From Oscillospiraceae bacterium (GTDB lineage: Bacteria > Bacillota > Clostridia > Oscillospirales > Ruminococcaceae), in contig JAISBB010000001.1 of assembly GCA_031266415.1 (NCBI GenBank), forward strand, positions 62,001-126,000: a stretch of DNA of 64,000 nt, written 5' to 3'. Positions within the stretch are counted from its first letter, which is position 1. Each line of letters opens with the position of its first letter. The position numbers and the translations under genes are program-made. The notes beneath the pieces were generated by a model, which was not told the origin of the DNA, did not search any database, and saw only the letters and a program-made list of their open reading frames with translations. Positions 36,728 to 46,686 of the stretch are shown here, one piece after another.

Positions 36728-37951
36728 TCAAAGCAACCCCTCTTTAATCAACACTTCTTTTACTTCTTGCGCAATCATTTTCTCTTCACCCGCCGGAATA
36801 ATCCAAATATCTTTTGAATTTTCTGCAGATATCCGCCGGCACCCATCAGTTTTAAATGAATTTAATTCTTTATCTAACCGCAAAGAAAAAAAATCCATAT
36901 CAGCACACACAAGCTCTCTCGTTTGCACTGAGTTTTCACCAATCCCGCCAGTAAAAATAAGCACCTCAAATCCGTTCATGGCTGCGGCATATGCCCCTAT
37001 ATATTTCTTAATCTTGTAACTTTGCATTTTCAGCAAAAGTTTTGCCAACGCGTTTTCTCTTGCCGCAGCTTCAACAACCAATCTAGAATCACCAGAAATC
37101 TCACTAACACCGAAATACCCAGATTCTTTGTTTAGAATATCAATCATTTGGTCAACAGAAAACTTTTCCTGCTTCATTAAATAAAGCACTGCAGAGACAT
37201 CGACTTCTCCGCAACGAGTTGCCATAAAAAGTCCATCAAGTGGCGTAAACCCCATACTAGTGTCAACCGAGCCCCCACCAGAAATCGCCACAACAGAACA
37301 CCCACTCCCCAAATGGCAACATATTATTTTCAACTCTTCAAGATCTTTACCAATAACTTTACTGCATTTCTGGGCAATATATTTATATGAAATCCCATGG
37401 AATCCATATTTTCTAATTCCATATTTCTCGTAATATTTGTACGGTAACCCATACATATATGCATAATCTGGGATCGTTTTGTGAAATTCACTATCAAATA
37501 CCGCAATCTCTGGAATTCCTTCAAACACGTTCATGCAAGCTTTAATTATAGCGGCACTTTCTTTATTGTGAAGCGGCGACAATTCTGAAAGATGCTCAAT
37601 TTCTTTTATTACTTTTTCGTTTAATAAAACACTAGCACCAAAAATATTTCTATCCTGCACCACACGGTGCCCAATCGCACTAATTTCATTTGTGTGCTTA
37701 ATTGAACCAAAATTTTCATCTTCAAGAAGAGCAAGCACAACACGCAAAGCATCTTCATGGTTTTCAAAGTTTTGTTCTTTTACCTTTTTTCTTTTCGCTC
37801 CCACGCGGTCAATTACAACATGCGTTATAATCCCTTTAGGCTCGCCAATTTTCTCACAATTTCCTTTCACCAAAACCTCATCTGAATCCATATTAAAAAG
37901 CTGATACTTAAATGAGGAGCTACCTACATTAACCGCTAAAATTTTCACCAT
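36728..37951 (-). CDS. ackA: acetate kinase
   Basis: 407 aa. Converts acetyl phosphate plus ADP to acetate plus ATP. ILAVNVGSSSFKYQLFNMD at the N-terminus, the EFHKTIPDYAYMYGLPY segment, HLGSGCSVVAI, MGFTPLDGLFMATRCGEVD, and IFTGGIGENS are the AckA motifs. No phosphotransacetylase gene is near; it sits 40 bases after gyrB. It implies fermentative ATP generation. Confidence 0.97.
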   Translation of the reverse strand: MVKILAVNVGSSSFKYQLFNMDSDEVLVKGNCEKIGEPKGIITHVVIDRVGAKRKKVKEQNFENHEDALRVVLALLEDENFGSIKHTNEISAIGHRVVQDRNIFGASVLLNEKVIKEIEHLSELSPLHNKESAAIIKACMNVFEGIPEIAVFDSEFHKTIPDYAYMYGLPYKYYEKYGIRKYGFHGISYKYIAQKCSKVIGKDLEELKIICCHLGSGCSVVAISGGGSVDTSMGFTPLDGLFMATRCGEVDVSAVLYLMKQEKFSVDQMIDILNKESGYFGVSEISGDSRLVVEAAARENALAKLLLKMQSYKIKKYIGAYAAAMNGFEVLIFTGGIGENSVQTRELVCADMDFFSLRLDKELNSFKTDGCRRISAENSKDIWIIPAGEEKMIAQEVKEVLIKEGLL

Positions 37952-37991
37952 ACTTTGTTTTCAGCCCCACTTCTCTATTTCAAACCACTCC

Positions 37992-39923
37992 TCACACATC
38001 AAGGTTCCTAACATATCTCGCATTCTTTTCTATGAATAATCGTCTCGGCTCAACTTTATCTCCCATCAAAATTGTGAATATTTCGTCTGCCTTCTCTGCA
38101 TCTTCCACATAAACCTTAAGCATAGTTCTAGTTTGCGGGTCCATTGTAGTTTCCCAAAGTTGTTCCGGATTCATTTCCCCCAAGCCTTTGTACCTTTGGA
38201 TATCTAGTTTGGCATCGCTTTCTCCAGCCAACTCTTTTATACTTTCATCACGTTGCACATCAGAAAAAACATATCTAACATTTTTCCCTCGGCTAACTTT
38301 AAACAAAGGTGGCTGCGCAATATACACATGCCCGTGCTCTATAATTGGCCTCATATAGCGGAAGAAAAAAGTAAGCAGCAACGTTCTGATGTGCGAACCA
38401 TCAACATCGGCATCCGCCATAATAATTACTTTTCCATAACGAATTTTTGAAACATCTAAATCCGCACCTATTCCACAGCCCAAAGCCATCACAACTGGCA
38501 ACAATTTATCATTGCCATAAACTCTATCCAACCTAGCTTTTTCAACATTTAACATTTTACCCCACAGTGGTAAAATAGCCTGAAAAGTGCGGTCTCTAGC
38601 AGTTTTTGCCGAACCACCAGCAGAATCACCCTCCACAATATATATTTCCGTGTATTCATTGTTTCGGTCGGAACAATCCGCCAATTTCCCCGGCAACGAC
38701 CACGCTTCAAGTACACTTTTGCGCCTTGTTAATTCCCTCGCTCTTTTTGCAGCTTCTCTTGCTTTGCTGGCGTTTAATGTTTTTTCAAAAATCGCACGTG
38801 CTTGCATCGGGTTTTCTTCAAAAAATTCCGAGAGCTTTTCATAAACTAACGAATCAACTACCTTTTTAATTTCGGTATTGCCAAGTTTCGTTTTAGTTTG
38901 CCCTTCAAACTGTGCATCCATCAATTTCACACTGATCACAGCAGTTAACCCTTCCCGAACATCTTCACCAATGAAAGGTTTTTCGTTTTCTTTAAGGACT
39001 CCCAATTTTTTTGCATAATCATTAAAAACCCTTGTTAATGCCGTTTTAAATCCAACCTCATGCACACCGCCTTCCACTGTGTGAATATTATTTGCAAACG
39101 AAAGAATCAATTCGTTGTAACTTGTATTATACTGTAATGCAATTTCAATTACCTGCTCATTTTTAACATTTTTAAAATAAATTACACCATCGTTAATGCA
39201 AGCCAAACTTCTTCTTTCATGAATATAATCTACCAAACTTATTATGCCACCCTCATAACACAACATTTCTGTTTTTTCTTGCCCTTTAACACGCAAATCA
39301 GAAAAAACAATGTTTAATCCGGCATTTAAAAAAGCCTGTTCTCTAAGCCGTTTTAATAATATTTCTGGATCAAATTCAAGTTCTTCAAAAATATCACAAT
39401 CTGGCTTAAAAGTTACTTTAGTATAAGTCTGCATTCCTTCACCAATAATTTTCAAATCACTGGAACTCTTCCCACGTTTAAAACTTTGCTCATATACATT
39501 TTTTCCATCACAAACCTCAACTTTAAGCCATTCCGAAAGGGCATTAACAACCGAAGACCCAACTCCGTGCAACCCTCCCGCAACTTTATATCCGCCATCG
39601 TTGCCAAATTTTCCACCTGCATGAAGAATTGTAAACACTACAGTAAGTGCCGAAATTCCAAGTTTGGGGTGCTTTCCAACCGGAATCCCACGCCCATCAT
39701 CAACAATACAAATCACATCATTTTCCAAAATTTTTACGTCGATATTTTTGCAAAAACCAGCAAGTGCTTCATCTACAGCATTATCTACAATCTCATAAAC
39801 CAAATGGTGCAACCCTCTAGGCCCAGTCGAACCAATATACATGCCGGGGCGTTTTCTTACTGCTTCAAGCCCTTCAAGGATCTGAATCTGATTTTCGTCA
39901 TATTTTTGAAGGGAATTTTCCAT
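37992..39923 (-). CDS. gyrB: DNA gyrase subunit B
   Basis: 643 aa. GHKL ATPase motifs (EIVDNAVDEALAG, VDDGRGIPVG, GGLHGVGSSVVNAL), the TOPRIM domain (EGDSAGGSAKTARDR, ADADVDGSHIRTLLL) and the C-terminal QRYKGLGEMNPEQLWETTM. LEGLEAVRKRPGMYIGSTG is present. gyrA is not in the window, and gyrB is not beside recF. Confidence 0.97.
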   Translation of the reverse strand: MENSLQKYDENQIQILEGLEAVRKRPGMYIGSTGPRGLHHLVYEIVDNAVDEALAGFCKNIDVKILENDVICIVDDGRGIPVGKHPKLGISALTVVFTILHAGGKFGNDGGYKVAGGLHGVGSSVVNALSEWLKVEVCDGKNVYEQSFKRGKSSSDLKIIGEGMQTYTKVTFKPDCDIFEELEFDPEILLKRLREQAFLNAGLNIVFSDLRVKGQEKTEMLCYEGGIISLVDYIHERRSLACINDGVIYFKNVKNEQVIEIALQYNTSYNELILSFANNIHTVEGGVHEVGFKTALTRVFNDYAKKLGVLKENEKPFIGEDVREGLTAVISVKLMDAQFEGQTKTKLGNTEIKKVVDSLVYEKLSEFFEENPMQARAIFEKTLNASKAREAAKRARELTRRKSVLEAWSLPGKLADCSDRNNEYTEIYIVEGDSAGGSAKTARDRTFQAILPLWGKMLNVEKARLDRVYGNDKLLPVVMALGCGIGADLDVSKIRYGKVIIMADADVDGSHIRTLLLTFFFRYMRPIIEHGHVYIAQPPLFKVSRGKNVRYVFSDVQRDESIKELAGESDAKLDIQRYKGLGEMNPEQLWETTMDPQTRTMLKVYVEDAEKADEIFTILMGDKVEPRRLFIEKNARYVRNLDV

Positions 39924-39970
39924 GCTATTAAACCATTCCTTCCCAACATTAAACTAAGTTCATTATCATC

Positions 39971-39999
39971 ATTGTAACAGCTTTTGTGATCTTTTGCAA
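39971..39999 (-). promoter_or_regulatory. promoter of gyrB
   Basis: Minus strand TTGCAA, 17 bp, TACAAT, about 45 bases before the gyrB start. It diverges from the response-regulator promoter. Confidence 0.7.
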
Positions 40000-40041
40000 A
40001 CCGCTTAATAACTATTCTTTGAATATAATTTTATCTAACTA

Positions 40042-40070
40042 TTGAAAAAACATGAAGTATCTGTTAGAAT
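40042..40070 (+). promoter_or_regulatory. promoter of the response regulator gene
   Basis: Plus strand TTGAAA, 17 bp, TAGAAT, 36 bases before the ATG. GAAAGGAAG lies between. Confidence 0.72.
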
Positions 40071-40106
40071 GTAATTGTTTAAAAACTATCTGAAAGGAAG
40101 TTTAAA

Positions 40107-40823
40107 ATGCCAATCAGAAAAGTTTTAATAATTGATACAGATAAAAATACATCCGAACTCTTAAGAATCCATTTAGAACGTGAAAACAATGAAACCGAAA
40201 TTGTATACAATCCAAACAGATGGCAAGAACAATTTACGTCATTTGCACCAGATATCGTTGTAATGGATATTATTTTCCAAATGGCTGATGGCTGGCAAAT
40301 TTGCAAAGATATTCGTGCATATTCAAACTGCCCCATCATAATCTTAAGTTATAAAAACGATGTTTTTACTAAAATTTTAGGGTTTGAACTTGGTGCAGAC
40401 GATTATGTTGTTAAACCATTCGATGTAAAAGAATTAATGGCACGCATAAAAGCGCACGTAAGAAGAGCAGTTATGTACAACATCAGAAATCTCAACAAAT
40501 CAAACGTAAACTTCGAGAATTTATCAATTGACATGGCACGATATGAATTAGTTATTAATTCAAACAAAATAACTTTACCACCAAAAGAAATGGAATTGTT
40601 GTTTTTGCTCGCAAGCAATCCAAATAAAGTTTACACTCGCAATCAATTGTTAGATGAAGTCTGGGGTTTTGAATATTATGGGGATTCCAGAACTGTAGAT
40701 GTGCACATCAAGCGCCTTCGAGAAAAATTGCGCGGCATTTCGCAACAATGGGACTTAAAAACTGTTTGGGGAGTAGGATATAAATTTGAGCTCATTGATT
40801 CAACCACAGCAGAAATCCCATAG
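40107..40823 (+). CDS. OmpR/PhoB-type response regulator, orphan
   Basis: 238 aa. Receiver domain with acidic pocket IIDTDKN, phospho-acceptor Asp in DIVVMDIIFQMADGW, Ser in IIILSYKND and Lys in VVKPFD; winged helix DNA-binding domain with PKEMELLFLLASNPNKVYTRNQLLDEVWG and DVHIKRLREKL. All phosphorylation residues are present, unlike the kinase-like protein at 27993. No kinase gene is adjacent. Targets unknown. Confidence 0.93.
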   Translation: MPIRKVLIIDTDKNTSELLRIHLERENNETEIVYNPNRWQEQFTSFAPDIVVMDIIFQMADGWQICKDIRAYSNCPIIILSYKNDVFTKILGFELGADDYVVKPFDVKELMARIKAHVRRAVMYNIRNLNKSNVNFENLSIDMARYELVINSNKITLPPKEMELLFLLASNPNKVYTRNQLLDEVWGFEYYGDSRTVDVHIKRLREKLRGISQQWDLKTVWGVGYKFELIDSTTAEIP

Positions 40824-40840
40824 AAAATTAACGGTAATTG

Positions 40841-40849
40841 TGATATAAT
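40841..40849 (+). promoter_or_regulatory. extended -10 promoter before dnaN
   Basis: TGATATAAT (TGn plus perfect TATAAT) lies about 90 bases upstream of the dnaN ATG; the -35 region is poor. Confidence 0.45.
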
Positions 40850-40937
40850 TGATTGCAAAAGAGTAGCAACTTAGTTGATTAACTAACATTTAAATGCTTT
40901 CAGAATTATTCTTAATAAAAGGCAAGGTGACAAAACC

Positions 40938-42041
40938 ATGAAATTTTCGTGTCTCGCAAATGACCTTGCAACAGCGCTGCAAAACACCGCAAGAGTTGTA
41001 GCAATTCGCTCAAGTTTATCTGCGGTTGGTGGCATTTTGCTGGAAACCACAGAAGATCATGTGTCACTTGTTGGTTATAACTTCGACATCGCAATAACCG
41101 CAAAAATCCCGGCAAAAATAGAAACCCCAGGCCGCATAGTCCTGGGAGCAAAATTACTCACAGACATAATGCGTCATATTCCAGAAGGTGTTGTTACCGC
41201 TGAAGTTAATGACTTGCACTTTAAAATCACAAACAATAATCTGAAGTTCGACATTATCGGAATTAATGCACAAGAGTACCCAGAATTACCAGATGTCGCC
41301 AGCCAAACGGAAGTAATTTTACCTGCAGAAAAATTCAAAGACTTGGTTAACAAAACTGTTTATGCAGCTTCAACAGATGAAACAAAATTAACCTATACAG
41401 GTGCCCTTTTAAAGATCGAAAAAGAACAAATGACAATAGTTGCTTTAGATGGATTTCGATTGGCAAAAAAAACAGAAATTGTGAATACAAAAGAAACCAT
41501 TAGTGTTATTTGCCCCAGTAGATCTTTGCAAGAAGTTGCGCGGTTAATTTCACACTCAAATCAAGAGGTGTTTATAAATATAGCAACAAACATCATCATG
41601 TTTCGCATAGGTGATTATAAAGTTATATCTAAATTATTAGAAGGAACATTTTTAGACTATGGGGCAACAATCCCTGAAGAATTTGGAACACATGTGGTTG
41701 CAAACACCGAAAACTTAATAAATTGTGTAGAACGAACATCTATTGTTGTGCAAGACAAATTAAAAGCCCCCATATTATTAAATGTAAGTACAGCAAGTAT
41801 ATGTTTAAATTGTGAAGGGCCAACAGGCTGCGCAAGCGACGAACTTCCCTGTAGCGTTCATGGTGCAGAACTGAAAATTGGGTTCAATAGCAGATTACTT
41901 TTAGATGCATTACGTGCCTGTGGAACAAATGAAGTTAGCCTTAAATTTTCTGGGAATCTTTCACCAGTTATTATTGAATCCGCAGATGAAAGCAATAATT
42001 TTTTATTTTTGGTGCTCCCCATTAGAACCGAAAGCGATTAA
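40938..42041 (+). CDS. dnaN: DNA polymerase III beta sliding clamp
   Basis: 367 aa. MKFSCLANDLATALQNTARVV, GGILLETTEDHVSLVGYNFDIAI, EYPELPDV and the C-terminal FLVLPIRTES match the clamp, which tethers DnaE (17219) to DNA. dnaA and recF are not beside it; the order here is regulator-dnaN-membrane protein. SD AAGGTG precedes the ATG. Confidence 0.96.
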   Translation: MKFSCLANDLATALQNTARVVAIRSSLSAVGGILLETTEDHVSLVGYNFDIAITAKIPAKIETPGRIVLGAKLLTDIMRHIPEGVVTAEVNDLHFKITNNNLKFDIIGINAQEYPELPDVASQTEVILPAEKFKDLVNKTVYAASTDETKLTYTGALLKIEKEQMTIVALDGFRLAKKTEIVNTKETISVICPSRSLQEVARLISHSNQEVFINIATNIIMFRIGDYKVISKLLEGTFLDYGATIPEEFGTHVVANTENLINCVERTSIVVQDKLKAPILLNVSTASICLNCEGPTGCASDELPCSVHGAELKIGFNSRLLLDALRACGTNEVSLKFSGNLSPVIIESADESNNFLFLVLPIRTESD

Positions 42042-42069
42042 ACGCACAAACGAAAGGTCGAATGGATTT

Positions 42070-42633
42070 ATGGAACAAAAGCAAAACGACGCCACCGCAC
42101 CAATCCTTTCCGCTGCTTATTTCGTATCTCTTGCAGATTTTCGTGCCTATAATTTTACTCTCGCGGGACCAAAATTAAAAAAAACCAGGAACTCCGCAAT
42201 CAGAAGTTTTTTATTGCTATCTTCTGTGATGGCGGCTTACTTCTTTTTTGTTGTTTTAAAAAGCGAACCCAAAATGCCAAATAAACAAACCGTATTACTG
42301 CTTGCTCTGTGGATCCCAGTTTTTTTGAATTTTCTGTTTGGACTTTTTGGTTTAAAAAAATGGCTGAACTTTTCATCTAAGAAAGTTTATTCACACGACA
42401 ATTATTCACTTCATTGTGCTAAATTAGACCTTTTCAACGACCGGCTTGTTGAAACAACAAAAGAACCAATTACAATGTTACTAGAAGAAATCAACACAAT
42501 TTGGGAAAACGAAATAGCATATGTTGTTAGCAGTAAAAGTAACCAAGTGTTTATTGTTCACAAAACCACTAAAACAATTGCCATACTAGATCAATTACAA
42601 AGCATGCGAAAAAACAAAGGAAACAAAATATAA
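42070..42633 (+). CDS. YcxB-like membrane protein, function unknown
   Basis: 187 aa from the ATG at 42070; the tracked start overlaps dnaN. Two membrane helices (SFLLLSSVMAAYFFFVVL and TVLLLALWIPVFLNFLFGLFGL) followed by a soluble C-terminal domain (LFNDRLVETTKEPITMLLEEINTIWE...YVVSSKSNQVFIVHK) of the layout seen in YcxB-like proteins. The AAAGG site is about 12 bases upstream. It probably shares a transcript with dnaN and ireB. Confidence 0.7.
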   Translation: MEQKQNDATAPILSAAYFVSLADFRAYNFTLAGPKLKKTRNSAIRSFLLLSSVMAAYFFFVVLKSEPKMPNKQTVLLLALWIPVFLNFLFGLFGLKKWLNFSSKKVYSHDNYSLHCAKLDLFNDRLVETTKEPITMLLEEINTIWENEIAYVVSSKSNQVFIVHKTTKTIAILDQLQSMRKNKGNKI

Positions 42634-42669
42634 AAAACAACATCGCAATTGCGGGGGGAGAATAAACAA

Positions 42670-42918
42670 ATGAATGATCACACTATTGCGTTTTCGTTGG
42701 CGTCTGAAAAAGAAGATGAAATTAAACGCAGTTTAAAAGTTGTTTATGATGCATTGAAAGAAAAAGGCTACAATCCAATAAATCAAATTGTGGGCTATAT
42801 TTTATCGGAAGACCCAACTTACATAACCACATATAATAATGCGCGTAGTTATATAAAAAAAATAGACCGCGACGAATTATTACAGATGATGGTGCAAAAT
42901 TACATGCGGCAACTTTAA
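42670..42918 (+). CDS. ireB: IreB family regulatory phosphoprotein
   Basis: 82 aa from the ATG at 42670, nine bases after GGGGGGAG. TIAFSLASEKEDEIKRSLKVVYDALKEKGYNPINQIVGYILSEDPTYIT is the highly conserved IreB (formerly UPF0297) sequence. In Enterococcus IreB is phosphorylated by the Ser/Thr kinase IreK and restrains cephalosporin resistance. In many Firmicutes it is beside ruvX; here it is followed by cls. Confidence 0.93.
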   Translation: MNDHTIAFSLASEKEDEIKRSLKVVYDALKEKGYNPINQIVGYILSEDPTYITTYNNARSYIKKIDRDELLQMMVQNYMRQL

Positions 42919-42934
42919 AATTTTTAAGGGTCCG

Positions 42935-44464
42935 ATGAAAGTCGCTATGAAAAAAAATATTAAAAAAATAGTAAATTTACTGTTTAGCCGCCTGTGTTTA
43001 GTTTTTTTGATGGTCAGCTTCCAAATAATTTTGGTGCTTGTTGCCGCTTTTCTGTTAGAAGAAAAGTTCCCTATCATAGTCACCGGGTTAAATGTTATTG
43101 CCGCCATTATGATTATTAACAGCAAAAGCACAGACGCACACAAACTTGCGTGGTTTGCGTGCGTTTTACTTTCACGCAAGTTTGGCAGTGTTTTATATCT
43201 TGTTGTGGGTTCACGAAACGCCCTTCAAAGCAAACACATTCAATCTAAAAAATTGCACAAACATGTATTGCAAAATGCAAAAACAGATGCATCATTAAGT
43301 TTAGATGCAAAGCAGCCTCGAATAATTCGTTACCTTAGTGGGAACTCATTCCCTGCATATAATCAAACAACAACAAAATATTTTCCAGAAGCAGACCTCG
43401 TGTTTAACGAAATGATGAAAAAACTTAGCGAGGCGCAATCATATATATTTATAGAGAGTTTTATTCTGGAAGAGGGCTATATGTGGGCAGAAATGCTAAA
43501 AGTGCTAGAAAAAAAAGCGGAATCTGGAGTAGAAGTCCGCATTCTTTATGACGATATTGGTTGTGTTAAACGGCTGCCGTTTAATTACCCAAAAAAGTTA
43601 AATAAGAAAGGGATTTTGTGCCGGAGTTTTAATCGGGTTCCATTAATCATAGACTCATCAATTTCCATTAGAGACCACAGAAAACTGGTTATAATTGATG
43701 GAATTACTGCGTTTATTAACAGCTTTAACATTTGCGACGAATATATTAACGTAAAATCATCAAACCTTGACCATTGGAAAGATAACTCAATAATGATCAC
43801 AGGGACCGCAGTAAAGAGTGTGGTTGTTATGTTTTTGCAAATGTGGAATTTAAGGAAAGCTTCGGACCACGATTTTAAAAAATACATAAAAACCGAAGTG
43901 AACAGCAATTCTGAATCTAGCGACCTTGTGCAACCATTTTGCTGTGAACCGTTTTCAACTACACGAATTTATGAAAATGTTTACTTGAATCTGTTAAATT
44001 CTGCAACCAAAGAAGTTTGCATTTTTACACCATATCTTGTCCCCAGTGCCGGCTTCCTTGCCGCGTGTCAAGATGCATCAAAAAGCGGAATTAATATTAA
44101 AATAGTGTACCCACAAAAAGCAGATCACTGGTACACAAACATTCTTTCCAAATCTTATTTCCCGCAATTGCTTAAGTCGGGGGTAAAAATATATAAATAT
44201 ATGTCAGGGTTTATTCATGCAAAATCTATGATTGTTGATGATGTTTGGGCTGTTGTTGGAACAGCAAACATTGACTACCGAAGTTTTTATTCACAATTTG
44301 AAATTGGTGTTGTTATGCATAAAACAGAAGCCGTTAAGCAATTTTCAAAAGATTGCAAAGAAACATTAAAACAGTGCAGCGAGCTCACTATGGAAAATTG
44401 TGTAAATGATCTTGGAATCAAGTTGGCAAATTTGTTTCTAAAGCCGTTTAAGCCTTTATTTTAG
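42935..44464 (+). CDS. cls: cardiolipin synthase
   Basis: 509 aa. Two N-terminal membrane helices (about 12-65), then two phospholipase D motifs: DHRKLVIIDG (about residue 247) and HAKSMIVDD (about 430). It joins two phosphatidylglycerol molecules into cardiolipin at the membrane. Start ATG at 42935 after TTAAGGGTCCG. Confidence 0.94.
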   Translation: MKVAMKKNIKKIVNLLFSRLCLVFLMVSFQIILVLVAAFLLEEKFPIIVTGLNVIAAIMIINSKSTDAHKLAWFACVLLSRKFGSVLYLVVGSRNALQSKHIQSKKLHKHVLQNAKTDASLSLDAKQPRIIRYLSGNSFPAYNQTTTKYFPEADLVFNEMMKKLSEAQSYIFIESFILEEGYMWAEMLKVLEKKAESGVEVRILYDDIGCVKRLPFNYPKKLNKKGILCRSFNRVPLIIDSSISIRDHRKLVIIDGITAFINSFNICDEYINVKSSNLDHWKDNSIMITGTAVKSVVVMFLQMWNLRKASDHDFKKYIKTEVNSNSESSDLVQPFCCEPFSTTRIYENVYLNLLNSATKEVCIFTPYLVPSAGFLAACQDASKSGINIKIVYPQKADHWYTNILSKSYFPQLLKSGVKIYKYMSGFIHAKSMIVDDVWAVVGTANIDYRSFYSQFEIGVVMHKTEAVKQFSKDCKETLKQCSELTMENCVNDLGIKLANLFLKPFKPLF

Positions 44465-44477
44465 GAGATGATTCTGT

Positions 44478-46625
44478 TTGCTTGTAGCGGAAGTAGCTGT
44501 GGAAAACACCGCCTATTCATACGACAAATTGTTCATCTATAAAATTCCCAAAAACCTAGAAAAGAAAATTAAAATTGGGCAACAAGTTTTAGTCCCATTT
44601 GGCAACAAAAACGAACAAAGAAAGGGACTTGTTTTTAAACTAATTGCCGATTTTTCGCCCAGCAAACCGCTAAATCTTAAAAACATCTGCGAAATTAACA
44701 ACGAGCAGCCAATTTTAACCACAGAACTTATTAGACTAGCCACCTGGCTCTCTAAAACGGTCTTTTGCACTTACTTTGAAGCTGTTGGTACAATATTCCC
44801 GAGTTGTTTGTGGAAAAGTAAAAAACAAATCACTGTTCGGCTTAACCCTACACAAACCATCTCGCATTTTAAGCTCACAAGCAAACAGCTAGCCATAATA
44901 AAACAGCTATCTAACGGGCAAACGCAACCATTATCAAAACTTATAAAAACATGCACCACAAGATCGGTGATAAATACTTTAGAAAAAAAAGGCGTTATTA
45001 TTTCTGAACTTTACACCTCGCAAAATGTGCAACCACTTGCACTTTCACCCATGCTAGCAACCGAAATTTCATTAGGACCAACAGATAAAAAAATCTATGA
45101 GCAACTCATATCAGAATTTAAAAAGCAAAAACTCGCAGCTGCATTGCTGTTTGGACCAAGTTTTTGTGACACTTTATTGTTCTTTAAGTTGGCAAAAAAA
45201 GTATTAAGCTCTGGAAAATCAACGTTACTTTTAGTTCCAGAAATAGAAATAATCGAGCAACTACATCCACTGTTAATCAAGTATTTTGGCAATAATTTCA
45301 TCGTTATTCACCGCAACCTTACAAACAAAGAACGTGTAATCAGGTGGCAACAAATAAAAAGCAGCAGCACAATTTTAGTTGTTGGTACCCGTTTAGCCGT
45401 TTTTACACCAATAAACAACCTTGGCGCAATTATCGTCACAGAAGAATCAGGAACGTCATATATATCTGAACATAATCCCTTTTACAATGCATTAGAAGTG
45501 GCCAAGTTCCGTGCAAAATTTAATAATTGCTTACTTGTTTTTGCATCCCCAACCCCTTCTGTCATAAATTTATATAAGGCGAAGCAAGGGCGCTTTAAAC
45601 TACTGCAGTTACCACAAGAAACAACAGCAAAAATTACATTGGTAGGAAAAGAAAACAATGCAACAATATTTGCCCCTGAATTAATTAACACATTATCTGC
45701 TAACATGAAAAATAACAAACAAAGTATTATCGTACTAAACCAAAAGGGATACAGTACCATTATAAGATGTTCAAATTGCAAAAATGTTCTTTGTTGCCCG
45801 CACTGTAGTTCTAACCTAGTTTACCACAATCGCACAGGCTTCCTGCACTGCCACCGCTGTAACTATAAAACAGAAAGTAAATCGATTTGTGATGCATGCG
45901 GCAGCGAATTTATTGAATATCTGGGCTTTGGCATTGAAAAGGTAACAGCGCAACTCTCTAAATTTTTTAACGCCAGGATATTAAAATTAGATGCCGAAAA
46001 TAACACCCAAGATTTAGAAATGGGGCTCCAGCATTTTTTTGAGCACCAATATGATATTTTAGTGGGAACTCAAGCTGTTTTAAAATGCATTTCAGCACCA
46101 AATGTAATGCTAGTTTACGTTTTGGGACTAGACCAAAACCTTTTAAGCAATGATTATAGAGGAACCGAACAAACGTTTTCTTTAATTATGCAAATTGCTA
46201 AACAAATGCAAACAAAAGATAGCCAAATAATTTTACAAACCAGCCTTCCAACTGATAAATTTTGGAAATTCATACAACAAAAAGATTACCTTGCCTTTTT
46301 TGAACATGAACTCATCTTAAGAAAAACGTTAAATTTACCACCATTTTGCGATCTCATTGTTATTGGGTTTGTAAGCAAAAATCAAAACTTGGCTTATAAC
46401 GCAGCTTGTTTTTTTCACAAAATGATAATAGAGAAAATAAATGTAACTCCACCAATCCCAGCAAACACATTTCAACTAAACTCAAATTTCAGGTACAAAA
46501 TAGTCATTAAACATAAAAACGATTCCGCGTTTAGGTCTTTCCTGCGGAATCTTTTATATGACTTTTTTAACTGCCACAACCACAAAAACACACATGTCTT
46601 TGTGGATTCATCACTAACACTTTAA
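44478..46625 (+). CDS. priA: PriA primosomal protein with lost helicase motifs
   Basis: 715 aa; TTG start after AGGAGATG. The N-terminal 3'-DNA-binding domain (AYSYDKLFIYKIP...IGQQVLVPFGNKNEQRKG) and all eight zinc cysteines at 431-474 (spacing C2C5C2C14C2C9C2C) are intact. The ATPase is not: the GVTGSGKT Walker A is replaced by GPSFCDTLL near 226-234, Walker B DEEH by TEES (321-324), motif III SATPS by SPTPS, and the GRAGR finger is missing near 575. It should bind forks but not unwind DNA. Actinobacterial PriA shows similar losses. Confidence 0.9.
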   Translation: MLVAEVAVENTAYSYDKLFIYKIPKNLEKKIKIGQQVLVPFGNKNEQRKGLVFKLIADFSPSKPLNLKNICEINNEQPILTTELIRLATWLSKTVFCTYFEAVGTIFPSCLWKSKKQITVRLNPTQTISHFKLTSKQLAIIKQLSNGQTQPLSKLIKTCTTRSVINTLEKKGVIISELYTSQNVQPLALSPMLATEISLGPTDKKIYEQLISEFKKQKLAAALLFGPSFCDTLLFFKLAKKVLSSGKSTLLLVPEIEIIEQLHPLLIKYFGNNFIVIHRNLTNKERVIRWQQIKSSSTILVVGTRLAVFTPINNLGAIIVTEESGTSYISEHNPFYNALEVAKFRAKFNNCLLVFASPTPSVINLYKAKQGRFKLLQLPQETTAKITLVGKENNATIFAPELINTLSANMKNNKQSIIVLNQKGYSTIIRCSNCKNVLCCPHCSSNLVYHNRTGFLHCHRCNYKTESKSICDACGSEFIEYLGFGIEKVTAQLSKFFNARILKLDAENNTQDLEMGLQHFFEHQYDILVGTQAVLKCISAPNVMLVYVLGLDQNLLSNDYRGTEQTFSLIMQIAKQMQTKDSQIILQTSLPTDKFWKFIQQKDYLAFFEHELILRKTLNLPPFCDLIVIGFVSKNQNLAYNAACFFHKMIIEKINVTPPIPANTFQLNSNFRYKIVIKHKNDSAFRSFLRNLLYDFFNCHNHKNTHVFVDSSLTL

Positions 46626-46686
46626 ACTGCTCTTCGTAAGTGGGCTTCATTCGTACCTTTTCGCACCACAACAAAGAAGTTCCCTG

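Noticed and set aside
39924-40106. Possible replication origin between gyrB and the response regulator, given nearby dnaN
   Set aside because: No cluster of DnaA boxes (TTATCCACA-like) is visible; the gap is filled by two divergent promoters.
27993-40823. Pairing of the kinase-like protein with the regulator at 40107 as one two-component system
   Set aside because: They are 11 kb apart on different strands and the kinase lacks its phospho-histidine; nothing in the sequence links them.
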